Below, in pieces: positions 1-9,903 of a DNA stretch of 64,000 nucleotides. The notes beneath the pieces were generated by a model. It ran no database searches. It was not told the origin of the DNA and saw only the letters and a program-made list of their open reading frames with translations. The stretch spans positions 868,001 through 932,000 of the forward strand of contig NZ_JACHHZ010000002.1 of assembly GCF_014202975.1 (NCBI RefSeq), given 5' to 3'. A program made the translations under genes and the position numbers. Position 1 is the first letter of the stretch; every line of letters starts with the position of its first letter. Origin of the DNA: Povalibacter uvarum (GTDB lineage: Bacteria > Pseudomonadota > Gammaproteobacteria > Steroidobacterales > Steroidobacteraceae).

Positions 1-33
1 TCAAAAAGCAACCGCCGGCACGAGGTCCGACCC

Positions 34-657
34 ATGAAGCTCTACTACTCGCCGGGAGCCTGTTCGCTGGCTCCGCACATTGCGCTGATCGAAGCGGGTC
101 TCGAATTCGACAGGGAGCAGGTCGATCTGCGTGCACATCGGACGGCTTCCGGATCGGAGCTCGGGCAGGTTCACGGCAAGAACTACGTTCCCATTCTGGA
201 GCTCGACAACGGTGAGTGTCTGACGGAAGGGCCGGTCATCCTTCAGTACATCGCCGACCTGCAGCCGGACGCCGGGCTGATCTTCCGGCCCGGGACGATG
301 GCGCGATATCGGGTGCAGGAATGGCTGTGCTTCGTCGCGAGTGAATTGCACAAACCGTTCATTCCACTGCTGACCCGGGATCGCTCGTCGTCGGACTGGC
401 AGCAATGGGCGACGGCCACGCTGGGCCGGCGCTTCGAATGGATCAGCGGTCAGCTCTGGGAACGGCCGTGGGTGGCCGGCGATCACTACACCGTTGCGGA
501 CACGTATCTGTTCGTCGTGACCCGCTGGAGCGCGGCGGTGGGAATCGATCTGTCGCCGTGGCCGATCCTGCGGGACTACCAGGCGCGGATCGCGAATCGG
601 CCGGGGGTGGTGGAAGCGATGAAGGCGGAGGGGCTGGTTCAAGCGGCGGCGGCGTGA
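34..657 (+). CDS. Glutathione S-transferase, beta/GstA-like
   Basis: A 207-residue cytosolic glutathione transferase, which would conjugate glutathione to electrophiles or act as a thiol reductase. The N-terminal thioredoxin fold (about 1-80) begins YYSPGACSLAPHIAL, which places Cys10 where the beta-class catalytic cysteine sits. It continues with the cis-proline strand VPILELDNG and the glutathione-binding stretch LTEGPVILQYIADL (about 64-77). The helical C-terminal domain fills the rest and contains VADTYLFVVTRW. The length is normal for the family. A GAGG lies a few bases before the ATG. The gene runs convergently towards the receiver gene, with two palindromic repeats between them. The family call is firm; the substrate is unknown. 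Confidence 0.93.
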   Translation: MKLYYSPGACSLAPHIALIEAGLEFDREQVDLRAHRTASGSELGQVHGKNYVPILELDNGECLTEGPVILQYIADLQPDAGLIFRPGTMARYRVQEWLCFVASELHKPFIPLLTRDRSSSDWQQWATATLGRRFEWISGQLWERPWVAGDHYTVADTYLFVVTRWSAAVGIDLSPWPILRDYQARIANRPGVVEAMKAEGLVQAAAA

Positions 658-662
658 ATTCC

Positions 663-748
663 GTCACTCCCGCGCGGCTCTGTCACTCCCGCGTACGCGG
701 GAGTCCATCTGCATTTAAGACATGGATTCCCGCTTTCGCGGGAATGAC
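663..748. repeat. REP-like double hairpin, TCATTCCCGC family (copy 1)
   Basis: Two stem-loops in tandem (CCCGCGTACGCGGG and TTCCCGCTTTCGCGGGAA), enclosed by GTCACTCC at 682 and GGAATGAC ending at 748, so the whole unit can fold as a cloverleaf. A loose extra left arm, GTCACTCCCGCG, lies at 663. Other full copies are at 8636-8703 and 63171-63253. All three sit between convergent genes, where they could act as bidirectional terminators. Confidence 0.85.
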
Positions 749-764
749 ACCGCTCGTGTCTTGC

Positions 765-845
765 TGTGGGTCCGGCTTCAGCCGGACGTCATCGCGATAG
801 CGAAAGAGGCCTTCGGCCTGACGTCCCACTGAAGTGGGACCCACA
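765..845. repeat. REP-like double hairpin, TGTGGGTCC family (copy 1)
   Basis: Outer arms TGTGGGTCC (765) and GGACCCACA (to 845) enclose inner stems GTCCGGCTTCAGCCGGAC and GTCCCACTGAAGTGGGAC, plus a central GGCCTTCGGCC stem. Related copies lie at 46088-46160 and 62291-62363. The TGTGGG...CTTCAG core resembles REP elements common in xanthomonads and pseudomonads (from memory). It lies between convergent genes, directly beside a copy of the other REP-like family. Confidence 0.85.
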
Positions 846-848
846 GGT

Positions 849-1253
849 TCAGCGCCGCGTCACCGCCACATCGAGTTTTTCCAGCGCCTCGAGCAGCAAC
901 GGTTCGGTGTAGGGCTTCGCCAGAATTGCGACCGCGCCGTCATTCGCAAACCGGTCCCGCAGTTCCCGCTCGCTGCGGCCGCTGGCGATCACGATCGGCA
1001 GTTTCACATTCAGCCCGCGCAACTCCGCGGCAATTTCGTCGCCAGGGCGGTCCGGCAAACCGAGGTCGATCACGGCGGCGCTCAGATCGCTGGCCCGTGC
1101 GTGGTAGTGCTTCAGGGCTTCGGCGCCGCTGGCGGCCTGGACAACTTCGAAGCCGGCTTCCTCGAGGACATCGACGGCGAACATCCGGACTAGTACTTCG
1201 TCCTCGACGATGAGCACGCAGCGCACCGGCGCGCTGGAAGGGTCGTCTGCCAT
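849..1253 (-). CDS. Stand-alone response-regulator receiver protein
   Basis: A 134-residue protein that is one receiver (REC) domain with no output domain. The acidic pocket is VEDE (residues 16-19), the phospho-acceptor is Asp63 in AAVIDLGLPD, and the conserved lysine is in ILAKPY. Such CheY/Spo0F-like proteins relay phosphate or allosterically control a partner kinase. It is transcribed divergently from the HAMP-array hybrid kinase at 1605, which makes that kinase or the one at 6570 the likely partner; this is inference from position only. Confidence 0.9.
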   Translation of the reverse strand: MADDPSSAPVRCVLIVEDEVLVRMFAVDVLEEAGFEVVQAASGAEALKHYHARASDLSAAVIDLGLPDRPGDEIAAELRGLNVKLPIVIASGRSERELRDRFANDGAVAILAKPYTEPLLLEALEKLDVAVTRR

Positions 1254-1604
1254 AGGTTCCTTGGTTGTTCTCTGCGCGGGTTCTTGCCGCTGCCGCTGTT
1301 AGTAATCCGTCCCACGTCGAGCATGGGTGCACGCGAATTACGCCACAACGGCGGCAACCCCGCACGTCAGATATTCACCGTCTGTTATCGGTAAAGAACG
1401 CACAGCGGCGCGCCGGCGTTCCCTCCACAGGCCATTGAACGGAATACGAGAATTCTTCCAACGTAATGGAACCGCTGACAGTTCCCAGCCGTTGTCCCCG
1501 CTACGCTGGAGTCTGTAGCGAGTTCGGGTCCGGAGGGGGACTCGCACGAGAGCAAGCTCTGAGGCCGCAGCAAAAGAGACTGAAAATCCAAGCGGGAGAT
1601 CAAC
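1254..1604. promoter_or_regulatory. Divergent promoter region, receiver gene / HAMP-array kinase
   Basis: 351 bases without a convincing gene that must hold both divergent promoters. Visible structure includes the inverted repeat GGAAC-N8-GTTCC (1468-1485) and a 6-bp stem CGCTAC...GTAGCG (1499-1520). A GGAAC followed 17 bases later by CGTT (1468-1493) resembles an ECF sigma promoter layout, but this is weak. A purine-rich GGGAGA five bases before the GTG at 1605 is a good ribosome-binding site. Confidence 0.4.
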
Positions 1605-4600
1605 GTGGTCCTGGCAGCGAACGATGCGGCGAATCTGCAGCGCCGCGACATTCTCAAGGCGTTGCGGGCACTCAAGCGAGGCGATTTTTCGGTCCGGCTG
1701 CCGGATGACCTGTCCGACATCGATGGTGAAATTGCCAGTACATTCAATGAGGTAGTCGAGCTCAACGACTCGATGGCGCGGGAGTTCGAGCGCCTGAGCG
1801 CCATGGTCGGCCGCGACGGCAAACTGTCCGAACGCGCCAAGCTTCACGGTGCGACCGGGAGCTGGGCGAACTGCGTCGACTCCATCAACGGCCTCGTGAG
1901 CGACATGGCGTTCCCGCTCTCCGAAGTCGCGCGCGTGATCGGCGCGGTCGCGAAAGGCAATCTCTCCCAGGCCGTCAATCTCGAGATCGACGGCCGTCCG
2001 ATGCGCGGCGAGTACCTGCGCATCAGTACCGTCGTGAACACGATGGTCGACCAGCTCAATTCCTTCGCTTCCGAAGTGACGCGCGTGGCGCGCGAAGTGG
2101 GTACCGAGGGCAAGCTCGGCGGTCAGGCGAACGTGCGCGGCGTGGCCGGCACCTGGAAGGACCTGACCGATAGCGTGAACCACATGGCCGCCAACCTCAC
2201 CGGCCAGGTCCGAAACATCGCCGAAGTGACGACGGCCGTGGCGAGCGGGAACCTGTCGAAGAAGATCACGGTCGACGTCAAAGGCGAAATTCTCGAGCTG
2301 AAGAACACCATCAACACGATGGTGGACCAGCTCAACTCGTTCGCCTCCGAAGTGACACGCGTGGCGCGCGAAGTGGGTACCGAAGGCAAGCTCGGTGGTC
2401 AGGCAAAGGTGGAAGGCGTCGGTGGTACGTGGAAGGACCTCACCGACAACGTGAACCTGATGGCTGCGAACCTCACCGGCCAGGTCCGAAACATCGCTGA
2501 AGTGACGACGGCCGTGGCGAGCGGCAACCTGTCGAAAAAGATCACGGTCGACGTCAAAGGCGAAATTCTCGAGTTGAAGAACACCATCAACGTGATGGTG
2601 GACCAGCTCAACTCGTTCGCCTCCGAAGTGACGCGCGTGGCGCGCGAAGTGGGTACCGAAGGCAAGCTCGGCGGTCAGGCGCGAGTGGAGGGTGTAGCCG
2701 GTACCTGGAAGGACCTCACCGACAACGTGAACCTGATGGCTGCGAACCTCACCGGTCAGGTCCGCAACATTGCCGACGTCACCACGGCCGTGGCGAGCGG
2801 CAACCTGTCGAAGAAGATCACGGTCGACGTCAAAGGCGAAATTCTCGAGCTGAAGAACACCATCAACACGATGGTGGACCAGCTCAACTCGTTCGCCTCC
2901 GAAGTGACACGCGTGGCGCGCGAAGTGGGCACCGAAGGCAAGCTCGGTGGCCAGGCAAACGTGAAGGGCGTGGCCGGTACGTGGAAGGACCTCACGGATA
3001 ACGTGAACCTGATGGCCGCGAACCTGACGGGCCAGGTCCGCAACATCGCTGACGTCACCACCGCCGTCGCCAGCGGCAATCTGTCGAAGAAGGTGACCGT
3101 CGACGTCAAAGGCGAAATTCTCGAGCTGAAGAACACCGTCAACGTGATGGTGGACCAGCTCAACTCGTTCGCGTCCGAAGTGACGCGCGTGGCGCGCGAA
3201 GTGGGTACCGAAGGCAAGCTGGGCGGACAGGCGCGAGTGGAAGGTGTAGGCGGTACCTGGAAGGACCTCACCGACAACGTGAACCTCATGGCTGCCAACC
3301 TCACCGGCCAGGTGCGTGGCATCGCAGAGGTCGTGACCGGCGTCGCGAACGGCGACCTGACCCGCAAGCTGGTCGTGGAAGCGAAGGGCGAAATCGCGGC
3401 GCTCGCCAACACCATCAACGGCATGATCGGCACGCTCGCAACGTTCGCCGACCAGGTGACGAACGTCGCTCGCGAAGTGGGTACTGAGGGCGCGCTCGGC
3501 GGCCAGGCCAGCGTGCCAGGCGCGGCAGGCTTGTGGCGCGACCTGACTGATAACGTGAATCAGCTCGCCGCGAACCTCACCACACAGGTGCGCGCCATCG
3601 CGGAAGTCGCGACGGCAGTGACGAAGGGCGATCTCACACGGTTCATCACGGTGGAAGCCTCGGGCGAAGTGGCCGCGCTCAAGGACAACATCAACGAGAT
3701 GATCCGGAATCTCAAGGACACCACGCAGAAGAACACCGAGCAGGACTGGCTGAAGACCAACATCGCCCGCTTCACCCGCCTGCTGCAGGGCCAGCGCGAT
3801 ATCCGTCACGTGTCGAACCTGATCCTGTCGCAGCTGGTTCCGCTTGTGAATGCGCAGCAGGCGCTGTTCTATCTGACCAGGCCGACCGAGCAAGGCACGG
3901 TGCTGGAGCTCGTTGCAAGTTACGCGGCTCCGCATCGTCCCCGTCCACCCCAGCGCCTGCATCTCGGCGACGGGCTGATCGGGCAATGCGCGGTCGAGAA
4001 GCGCAGCATGCTGCTGAACGATGCGCCGCACGCCTACATGCACATCAGTTCGGGTCTCGGTCACTCGAAGCCGATCAGCCTCATCGTGTTGCCAGCCTTG
4101 TTCGAAGGCGAGGTGAAAGCTGTCCTCGAACTCGGCTCATTCGAGCGCTTCAGCACGATCCACACGCTGTTCCTCGATCAGCTGATGGAAAGCATCGGTA
4201 TCGTGCTCAACACGCTGGCCGCGAACATGCAGACGGAAGCGCTCCTCGCCCAGTCGCAGCTGCTCACGCGCGAGCTGCAGAGCCAGCAGGACGAGCTCAA
4301 GAACACCAACGATCGTCTCGAGCAGCAGGCGACCACGCTGCAGCGCTCGGAAGACATGCTGCGTTCGCAACAGGAAGAGCTGCGGGCCAAGAACGAAGAG
4401 CTGGTGGAAAAGGCGAACCTGCTGTCGTGGCAGAACAAGCAGGTGGAAGCGAAGAACCAGGAAGTCGAGCGCGCGAAGGAGCTGCTGGAAGAGAAAGCCG
4501 AACAGCTCGCGCTCACCTCGAAGTACAAGTCAGAGTTCCTTGCGAACATGTCGCATGAACTGCGCACGCCGCTCAACAGCCTGCTGATCCTCTCGAAGCT

Positions 4601-6557
4601 GCTCGCCGACAACGCCGATTCAAACCTGACCGGCAAGCAGATCGAGTTCGCGCAGACGATCAATCGCGCCGGCACCGAACTGCTCGCGCTGATCAACGAC
4701 ATTCTCGACCTGTCGAAGATCGAGTCCGGCACAGTCACGCTCGACGTCGGCACCGTGGAGTTCGCGGAAGTCGTCGACAACCTGCAGCGCGGCTTCGAGC
4801 AGATCGCCAGCAACCGAAAGCTGAGCTTCCGCATCGAGATCGACTCGACGCTCCCGCCCGCAATGACGACGGACGAGAAGCGCCTGCAGCAGATTCTCAA
4901 GAACCTGCTCTCGAACGCGTTCAAGTTCACGCACGAAGGCGGCGTCGAGCTCTCGATCCAACGCGCCCGCTCGGGGTGGAACCCGGCGAATTCCGTGCTC
5001 AGCAACGCATCGGCGGTCGTTGCCTATTCGGTAACCGATACCGGCATCGGCATCCCGAGCGACAAGCTGCGCGTGATCTTCGAAGCCTTCCAGCAGGCGG
5101 ACGGAACGACCAGCCGCAAATACGGCGGCACGGGCCTCGGTCTGTCGATCAGCCGCGAGATCTGCCGCATGCTCGGCGGCGAAATCACTGTCGCGTCGAC
5201 CCCCAACCATGGCAGCTCCTTCACCTTGTACCTGCCGCTGATGTTCGATATGGCCTGGAAGCCCGCCACGCACGTCGTGCACTCGCAGCCGGCGCCCGTA
5301 GTGCAGCCCGTTGCGATCGCCGATTCCGCGCCGCTGCTGATTGCCGCGGAGCTGACGGACGATCGACAGAGCATCGCGCAGGGCGACCCGGTGCTGCTCA
5401 TCATCGAAGACGACGTGAAGTTCGCGCAGATCCTGGTCGATCTGGCGCACGACCGCGGCTTCAAGGCCGTGGTGTCGTCGACAGGAAGCGGCGCGTTGCC
5501 GCTGGTGCGCCGATTCAATCCGTCACTCATTACGCTCGACATCCGTCTGCCCGACATGGATGGTTGGCGCCTGCTCGACATTCTCAAGCGCACCGCGGAA
5601 ACGCGGCACATCCCCATCCACATCATCTCGGTCCAGGATCCGCGCGAACGCGGTACGCAGATGGGTGCGTTCTCGGTGCTCGAGAAGCCGGTCGATCGGG
5701 CAATGCTGCAGCAGGCGCTGGGCAGGACCGAAGAATTCCTGGCGCGTCCGACCAAGGAGCTGCTGCTGATCGAGGACGACGACCTGCAATACAGCGAGAT
5801 CGCCAAGCTGATCGGCAACGGTGACGTCCAGCTCACGCGGGTGTGTACGGGACGCGAGGCTCTCGAGGTGCTGCAGACCCGGACTTTCGATTGCGTCGTG
5901 CTCGATCTCGTGCTGCCCGACATGGATGGGGTGAGCCTGATCGAAGTGATCCGGCGCGATCCCGCGCAGCGCCTGCCCGTCATCATTCATACCGCGAAGG
6001 ATCTGAGCCCGGAGGACGAGGCGAAGCTGCGCAAGCTCGCGGAGTCCTTCATCACCAAGGGACCGGAATCTCCGCAGCAGCTCTTCGACGAGACGGCGCT
6101 GTTCCTGCACCGCGAAGTCGAGAACATGCCGCCCGAGCAACGGCGCATCATCGAACGGGCGCGGCGGCGCGAACCGGGCCTGGCGGGCCGCAAGGTGCTG
6201 ATCGTCGACGACGATATCCGCAACATCTTCTCGCTGACCGGCGTGCTCGAGCAGCACGACATCCAGGTGCTGCACGCGGAGAACGGCCGCGATGGCATCG
6301 ATATGCTCGAAGACGCGCCCGACATCGACATGGTGCTGATGGACGTGATGATGCCGGACATGGATGGCTACGAAACCATGCGCCAGATCCGCTCGCGCGA
6401 GCAGTTCCGCAAGCTGCCCATGATCGCGATCACGGCGAAGGCCATGAAGGGTGACCGGGAAAAGTGCATCGAGGCCGGGGCTTCCGAGTATCTGTCGAAG
6501 CCCGTGGACGTCGATCAGCTGGTCTCCATGATGCGTGTCTGGTTGCGCCGTGTCTGA
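1605..6557 (+). CDS. Soluble hybrid histidine kinase with seven HAMP-type units and three receivers
   Basis: A 1650-residue kinase without membrane segments. The order is: a degenerate HAMP unit (about 13-115); five almost identical 92-residue HAMP/linker units and one diverged unit (about 145-710), each carrying [15 protein letters not shown] or a close variant; a GAF domain (about 714-860); a coiled coil (868-975); HisKA with His984 in [11 protein letters not shown]; an ATPase domain with DTGIGI and GGTGLGLSI; and receivers with Asp1312, Asp1434 and Asp1580. The 92-residue HAMP periodicity is that of fungal group III (Nik1/Os1) osmosensing kinases. The GTG start is set by GGGAGA five bases upstream. 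The next kinase begins 12 bases after the stop, so the two are probably co-transcribed. The signal sensed is unknown. Confidence 0.95.
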   Translation: MVLAANDAANLQRRDILKALRALKRGDFSVRLPDDLSDIDGEIASTFNEVVELNDSMAREFERLSAMVGRDGKLSERAKLHGATGSWANCVDSINGLVSDMAFPLSEVARVIGAVAKGNLSQAVNLEIDGRPMRGEYLRISTVVNTMVDQLNSFASEVTRVAREVGTEGKLGGQANVRGVAGTWKDLTDSVNHMAANLTGQVRNIAEVTTAVASGNLSKKITVDVKGEILELKNTINTMVDQLNSFASEVTRVAREVGTEGKLGGQAKVEGVGGTWKDLTDNVNLMAANLTGQVRNIAEVTTAVASGNLSKKITVDVKGEILELKNTINVMVDQLNSFASEVTRVAREVGTEGKLGGQARVEGVAGTWKDLTDNVNLMAANLTGQVRNIADVTTAVASGNLSKKITVDVKGEILELKNTINTMVDQLNSFASEVTRVAREVGTEGKLGGQANVKGVAGTWKDLTDNVNLMAANLTGQVRNIADVTTAVASGNLSKKVTVDVKGEILELKNTVNVMVDQLNSFASEVTRVAREVGTEGKLGGQARVEGVGGTWKDLTDNVNLMAANLTGQVRGIAEVVTGVANGDLTRKLVVEAKGEIAALANTINGMIGTLATFADQVTNVAREVGTEGALGGQASVPGAAGLWRDLTDNVNQLAANLTTQVRAIAEVATAVTKGDLTRFITVEASGEVAALKDNINEMIRNLKDTTQKNTEQDWLKTNIARFTRLLQGQRDIRHVSNLILSQLVPLVNAQQALFYLTRPTEQGTVLELVASYAAPHRPRPPQRLHLGDGLIGQCAVEKRSMLLNDAPHAYMHISSGLGHSKPISLIVLPALFEGEVKAVLELGSFERFSTIHTLFLDQLMESIGIVLNTLAANMQTEALLAQSQLLTRELQSQQDELKNTNDRLEQQATTLQRSEDMLRSQQEELRAKNEELVEKANLLSWQNKQVEAKNQEVERAKELLEEKAEQLALTSKYKSEFLANMSHELRTPLNSLLILSKLLADNADSNLTGKQIEFAQTINRAGTELLALINDILDLSKIESGTVTLDVGTVEFAEVVDNLQRGFEQIASNRKLSFRIEIDSTLPPAMTTDEKRLQQILKNLLSNAFKFTHEGGVELSIQRARSGWNPANSVLSNASAVVAYSVTDTGIGIPSDKLRVIFEAFQQADGTTSRKYGGTGLGLSISREICRMLGGEITVASTPNHGSSFTLYLPLMFDMAWKPATHVVHSQPAPVVQPVAIADSAPLLIAAELTDDRQSIAQGDPVLLIIEDDVKFAQILVDLAHDRGFKAVVSSTGSGALPLVRRFNPSLITLDIRLPDMDGWRLLDILKRTAETRHIPIHIISVQDPRERGTQMGAFSVLEKPVDRAMLQQALGRTEEFLARPTKELLLIEDDDLQYSEIAKLIGNGDVQLTRVCTGREALEVLQTRTFDCVVLDLVLPDMDGVSLIEVIRRDPAQRLPVIIHTAKDLSPEDEAKLRKLAESFITKGPESPQQLFDETALFLHREVENMPPEQRRIIERARRREPGLAGRKVLIVDDDIRNIFSLTGVLEQHDIQVLHAENGRDGIDMLEDAPDIDMVLMDVMMPDMDGYETMRQIRSREQFRKLPMIAITAKAMKGDREKCIEAGASEYLSKPVDVDQLVSMMRVWLRRV
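2040..3730 (+). repeat. In-gene tandem array of 276-bp HAMP units
   Basis: The codons for [10 protein letters not shown] recur near 2100, 2376, 2652, 2928, 3204 and 3480, an exact 276-base (92-codon) period. The middle copies are close to identical even at third codon positions, for example the stretch encoding [19 protein letters not shown]. This suggests recent amplification or ongoing gene conversion. The sixth unit has diverged (ALGGQAS). Confidence 0.95.
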
Positions 6558-6569
6558 TCCCGCAACGGC

Positions 6570-8630
6570 ATGAACGCAGATCCAGCGACAACGACGTCGG
6601 AGCCCTTGCCGGACGTGCGCCCGGCGCAGCCGACCATCCTGATCGTCGACGACGAGGCGAAGAATCGCTATGCCCTGGTACAGGTGCTCGCGGAGCTCGA
6701 TGCCAATGTCGTCGAGGTCGCGTCGGGTGAAGACGCACTGCGGTTCCTTCTGCGCGAGGACTGCGCGGTCATCCTGCTCGACGCGAACATGCCCGGCCTC
6801 GATGGCTACACGACGGCGGAGCTGATCCGTCATCGCGATCGGTCGCGGCACATCCCGATCATCTTCGTCAGCGCCATCGACAAGACGGATCAGCATGTCC
6901 GGCACGCCTATGCGCTCGGCGCGGTCGATTACGTGTTCAAGCCCGTCGATCCGGTGATCCTGCGCTCCAAGGTGTCGGTGCTGGTCGATCTCTTCAAGAA
7001 GAGCGCTGAAGCACAGCGCGTGGCGCAGATCGAACGGCTGCTGCTGGAGGAAAATTTCCGCATCCGCCAGGAGAAGCTGGAAGCCGAACGGCAGCTGCGG
7101 CAGAGCGAAGTACAGCAGGCGCTCATCCTGCGTTCATTACCGATCGCCGTGTACAGCAGCGACTTGCACGCCGGCCTCGCCGGTCCGCGCTTCATCGGCG
7201 AGGACATCGCGAAGCTCCTCGGTTATTCGAGCGCGCAGTTCGGGTCGGAACCGGCGCTGTGGGTGTCGAGAATCCACGAAGAGGACCGGTCGCGCGTCCT
7301 GGCCAGTCTGGATGCGATCGTGCACGAAGGCGTGATGAGCAGCGAATACCGATGGCTCTGCGCCGACGGCACGGAACGATTCTTTCTCGATCAGGCAGTG
7401 CTCGTCGGTGACGATGCCGAGCAGGGGCGCAGCATCTTCGGCGTCTGTCTCGACGTCACCGAGCGGCGGCAGGCCGAGCAGCAGCTGTTCCAGTCGCAGA
7501 AGATGGAAGCGGTCGGTCAGCTCACCGGGGGCATCGCCCACGACTTCAACAACATGCTGACGGTCGTCATCGGCAATCTCGATGCGCTGACCCGCTCGCT
7601 CAAGGGGGCGGGCAAGAACTTCGATCGCGTCCAGATGGCGCTGATCGGCGCGCTCAGCTGCGCGGAACTGACGCAGCGACTGCTCGCGTTCGCGCGCCGA
7701 CAGCCGCTGCAACCAAAGACAGTCAATCTGGGTCAGATCAGCCGCAACGTATCGAAGCTCCTCGGTCGCACGCTCGGCGAAGGCGTCAGCATCGACCTGC
7801 TTGCGGATGAGGATCTCTGGCTCGTCCTGGCCGATCCCGCGCAAGTCGAGTCGTCGCTGCTCAACCTTGCTGTGAACGCACGCGACGCGATGACCGACGG
7901 CGGCAAGCTGCGTATCGAAGCCCGCAACGTCCGCTTGGAGCGTCATGAGGATGAAGTGCCGCCGGGCGAATTCGTGATGCTGGCGGTGACGGACAACGGT
8001 TCAGGCATGACGCGCGAGGTTCTGAGCCGCGCCGTCGAGCCGTTCTTCACGACAAAGAAGATCGGTCACGGCACGGGACTCGGCCTGAGCATGGTATACG
8101 GCTTCGCGAAGCAGTCCGGCGGCCACATGCACATCGACAGCGCGCCGGGTCGTGGGACGAGCGTACGGTTGTATCTGCCGCGAGTGATCGGCGCGGCCGC
8201 AGCCGACGCCATCGTTACGACACCGCACGCCGATGACTTCTCGGGTCAGGATCGAACGGTGCTGCTGGTCGAGGACGACGCCGGCGTTCGCGCGGTGACG
8301 GCGGCGTTGTTACGAGACCGGCAATTCCTGGTAATCGAAGCGGACAATGCCGTGCGCGCGCTCGAGATCATCGATCGCGAACCCGGGATCGACCTGCTCT
8401 TTACGGACGTCGTGATGCCGGGCGGGATGGACGGCTTCCAGCTCGGCAAGATGGCCCGCGAACGCCGGCCCGCGCTCCCCGTCCTCTACGCGACGGGCTA
8501 TGCCGCGTCATTCAGCGCGTCCGAACAGCATGCCGACGTGCTGGCCAAGCCGTACCGGGAGCGCGACCTGCTGACCAAGCTGCGAACGCTGTTACCGCAA
8601 GGGGTGGAGGCGGGGGCTGCGGCGTCCTAG
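6570..8630 (+). CDS. Hybrid histidine kinase, REC-PAS-HisKA-HATPase-REC
   Basis: A 686-residue cytosolic kinase. An N-terminal receiver (about 22-140, phospho-acceptor Asp71 in VILLDANMPG) leads through a helical linker into a PAS fold (about 190-290). HisKA follows, with His324 in GGIAHDFNNML (the HDFNN type typical of hybrid kinases), then the ATPase domain with GTGLGLSM, and a C-terminal receiver with Asp613 in TDVVMPGGMDG. It lies 12 bases after the HAMP-array kinase. Its N-terminal receiver could take phosphate from that kinase, so the pair may form one relay. No DNA-binding output domain is encoded nearby. Confidence 0.93.
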   Translation: MNADPATTTSEPLPDVRPAQPTILIVDDEAKNRYALVQVLAELDANVVEVASGEDALRFLLREDCAVILLDANMPGLDGYTTAELIRHRDRSRHIPIIFVSAIDKTDQHVRHAYALGAVDYVFKPVDPVILRSKVSVLVDLFKKSAEAQRVAQIERLLLEENFRIRQEKLEAERQLRQSEVQQALILRSLPIAVYSSDLHAGLAGPRFIGEDIAKLLGYSSAQFGSEPALWVSRIHEEDRSRVLASLDAIVHEGVMSSEYRWLCADGTERFFLDQAVLVGDDAEQGRSIFGVCLDVTERRQAEQQLFQSQKMEAVGQLTGGIAHDFNNMLTVVIGNLDALTRSLKGAGKNFDRVQMALIGALSCAELTQRLLAFARRQPLQPKTVNLGQISRNVSKLLGRTLGEGVSIDLLADEDLWLVLADPAQVESSLLNLAVNARDAMTDGGKLRIEARNVRLERHEDEVPPGEFVMLAVTDNGSGMTREVLSRAVEPFFTTKKIGHGTGLGLSMVYGFAKQSGGHMHIDSAPGRGTSVRLYLPRVIGAAAADAIVTTPHADDFSGQDRTVLLVEDDAGVRAVTAALLRDRQFLVIEADNAVRALEIIDREPGIDLLFTDVVMPGGMDGFQLGKMARERRPALPVLYATGYAASFSASEQHADVLAKPYRERDLLTKLRTLLPQGVEAGAAAS

Positions 8631-8635
8631 ATCCC

Positions 8636-8703
8636 GTCACTCCCGCGCAAGCGGGAGTCCATGCCTTCAGAGAAAGATGGATTCCCGCGTACGCGGGAAT
8701 GAC
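8636..8703. repeat. REP-like double hairpin, TCATTCCCGC family (copy 2)
   Basis: GTCACTCCCGCGCAAGCGGG and ATTCCCGCGTACGCGGGAAT stem-loops in tandem, with outer arms GTCACTCC/GGAATGAC. It sits six bases after the hybrid kinase stop and 12 bases before the minE stop, which are convergent genes. That position suits a bidirectional terminator. Confidence 0.85.
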
Positions 8704-8715
8704 CAGCAGAAAGCC

Positions 8716-8973
8716 TTATCCCGCCGCCTTCTCCGGCAGCGCCACGGAGAATTCGAGCACTTCCTGGCCGTCTTCCTTCTCCACGCTGATCTGCACGGCT
8801 TCGGGATCGACGTTCACGTACTTGCGGATCACCTCGAGTACCTCGCGCCGCAGCAGCGGCAGGTAGTCGGGTGCGCCACGCGAACTGCGTTCCTGCGCGA
8901 CGATGATGCGCAGGCGCTCCTTGGCCAGGCTGGCCGTCGGAGGCGTACGACGAAAGAGATCGAGTAGTCCCAT
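8716..8973 (-). CDS. minE: Cell division topological specificity factor MinE
   Basis: An 85-residue MinE. The N-terminal membrane/MinD-binding helix LLDLFRR is followed by the contact helix containing AKERLRIIVAQERSS and the beta-rich dimerisation domain with LPLLRREVLEVIRKYV. MinE stimulates MinD ATPase and drives the pole-to-pole oscillation that keeps MinC off midcell. It starts one base after the minD stop, so translation is coupled. Length and order match minCDE of other gammaproteobacteria. Confidence 0.97.
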   Translation of the reverse strand: MGLLDLFRRTPPTASLAKERLRIIVAQERSSRGAPDYLPLLRREVLEVIRKYVNVDPEAVQISVEKEDGQEVLEFSVALPEKAAG

Positions 8974-8974
8974 G

Positions 8975-9787
8975 TCAGCCTCCGAACATGCGGGCGAAGA
9001 AGCCCTTCTTCGGTTCTTCGAGGAAGCGCAGCGGCAGCGTCTCGCCCAGGAGCCGGCCCACCGAATCGTCGTACGCGCGCGCCACGTCGCTGTCCGGATT
9101 CAGGATGACGGGCGTTCCGGCATTGGAGGCCGACAGCACATCGGGCGATTCGGGAACCACGCCGATCACATCCAGCCCCAGGATTTCTTTCACGTCATCG
9201 ACACTCATCATCTCGCCGATCGCGACGCGCTTCGGGCTGTAGCGCGTGAGGAGGAGATGCTCCTGCACTTTGCTTTCGCCCTTCTCGGCCCGCTGGGTCT
9301 TGCTCGCGAGCAGGCCCAGGATCCGGTCGGAGTCACGCACCGAGGAGACTTCCGGGTTCACCACGACGATGGCGCGGTCGGCGTAGTACATCGCGAGATG
9401 CGCACCCTTCTCGATACCCGCCGGCGAATCGCAGACGATGTAGTCGAAGCCGTCGGCGATGAGCTCATCGAGCACCCGGCGCACGCCCTCGGTCGTGAGA
9501 GCGTCCTTGTCCCGGGTCTGCGAAGCGGCAAGCACGAAGAGCGTCTCGATCCGCTTGTCCTTGATCAGCGCCTGCTTGAGCGTGCAGTCGCCCTGGATCA
9601 CGTTCACGAAGTCGTACACGACGCGCCGCTCGCAACCCATGATGAGGTCGAGGTTGCGCAGGCCGATGTCGAAATCGATGACGGCAACTTTCTTGCCGCG
9701 GCGGGCGAGGCCGCAGGCCACACTGGCCGACGTCGTGGTTTTGCCCACGCCGCCTTTGCCGGACGTGACAACGATGATCTCAGTCAA
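8975..9787 (-). CDS. minD: Septum site-determining ATPase MinD
   Basis: A 270-residue deviant-Walker ATPase of the ParA/MinD family. The P-loop GKGGVGKTT is at residues 10-18, switch I contains DFDIGLRNLD, and Walker B contains VCDSPAGIE. The C-terminal amphipathic membrane-targeting helix ends KKGFFARMFGG. ATP-bound MinD binds the inner membrane, recruits MinC, and is released by MinE. A 116-base gap containing a strong palindrome (9826-9884) separates it from minC, which is unusual for a minCD pair. Confidence 0.98.
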   Translation of the reverse strand: MTEIIVVTSGKGGVGKTTTSASVACGLARRGKKVAVIDFDIGLRNLDLIMGCERRVVYDFVNVIQGDCTLKQALIKDKRIETLFVLAASQTRDKDALTTEGVRRVLDELIADGFDYIVCDSPAGIEKGAHLAMYYADRAIVVVNPEVSSVRDSDRILGLLASKTQRAEKGESKVQEHLLLTRYSPKRVAIGEMMSVDDVKEILGLDVIGVVPESPDVLSASNAGTPVILNPDSDVARAYDDSVGRLLGETLPLRFLEEPKKGFFARMFGG

Positions 9788-9825
9788 GGTCTGGGTCTCC
9801 TGAAAGACGTTTTGAGAACAAAGAG

Positions 9826-9884
9826 TTTCACACGGAGTCCACGCAGATCACGGAGGCCGGAGACTCCGTGATCTCCGTGTGAAA
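9826..9884. repeat. Nonad-word hairpin (copy 1) between minC and minD
   Basis: Long inverted repeat with outer arms TTTCACACGGAG and CTCCGTGTGAAA and inner arms ATCACGGAG and CTCCGTGAT. The left arm reads as 9-base units starting ACG (ACGGAGTCC, ACGCAGATC, ACGGAGGCC). Related elements lie at 52234-52369 and 57638-57707. Inside the min operon it could attenuate or process the transcript. Confidence 0.8.
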
Positions 9885-9903
9885 TCCGGTTCCGGCAAGA
9901 CAT

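Noticed and set aside
1468-1493. GGAAC-N17-CGTT as an EcfG-type promoter
   Set aside because: EcfG is an alphaproteobacterial general-stress sigma factor, and spacing is one or more bases short. Kept only as a note in the region entry.
2040-3730. 276-base repeats considered as an inserted mobile element or assembly artefact
   Set aside because: The period is an exact multiple of three, the frame stays open, and each unit carries small, distinct substitutions encoding HAMP sequence.
1338-4064. 908-residue open frame on the minus strand across the HAMP array
   Set aside because: It is the antisense of the kinase. Its repeats ([14 protein letters not shown]) mirror the HAMP units, and the plus-strand product has clear domains. 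GC-rich codon use keeps the opposite frame open.
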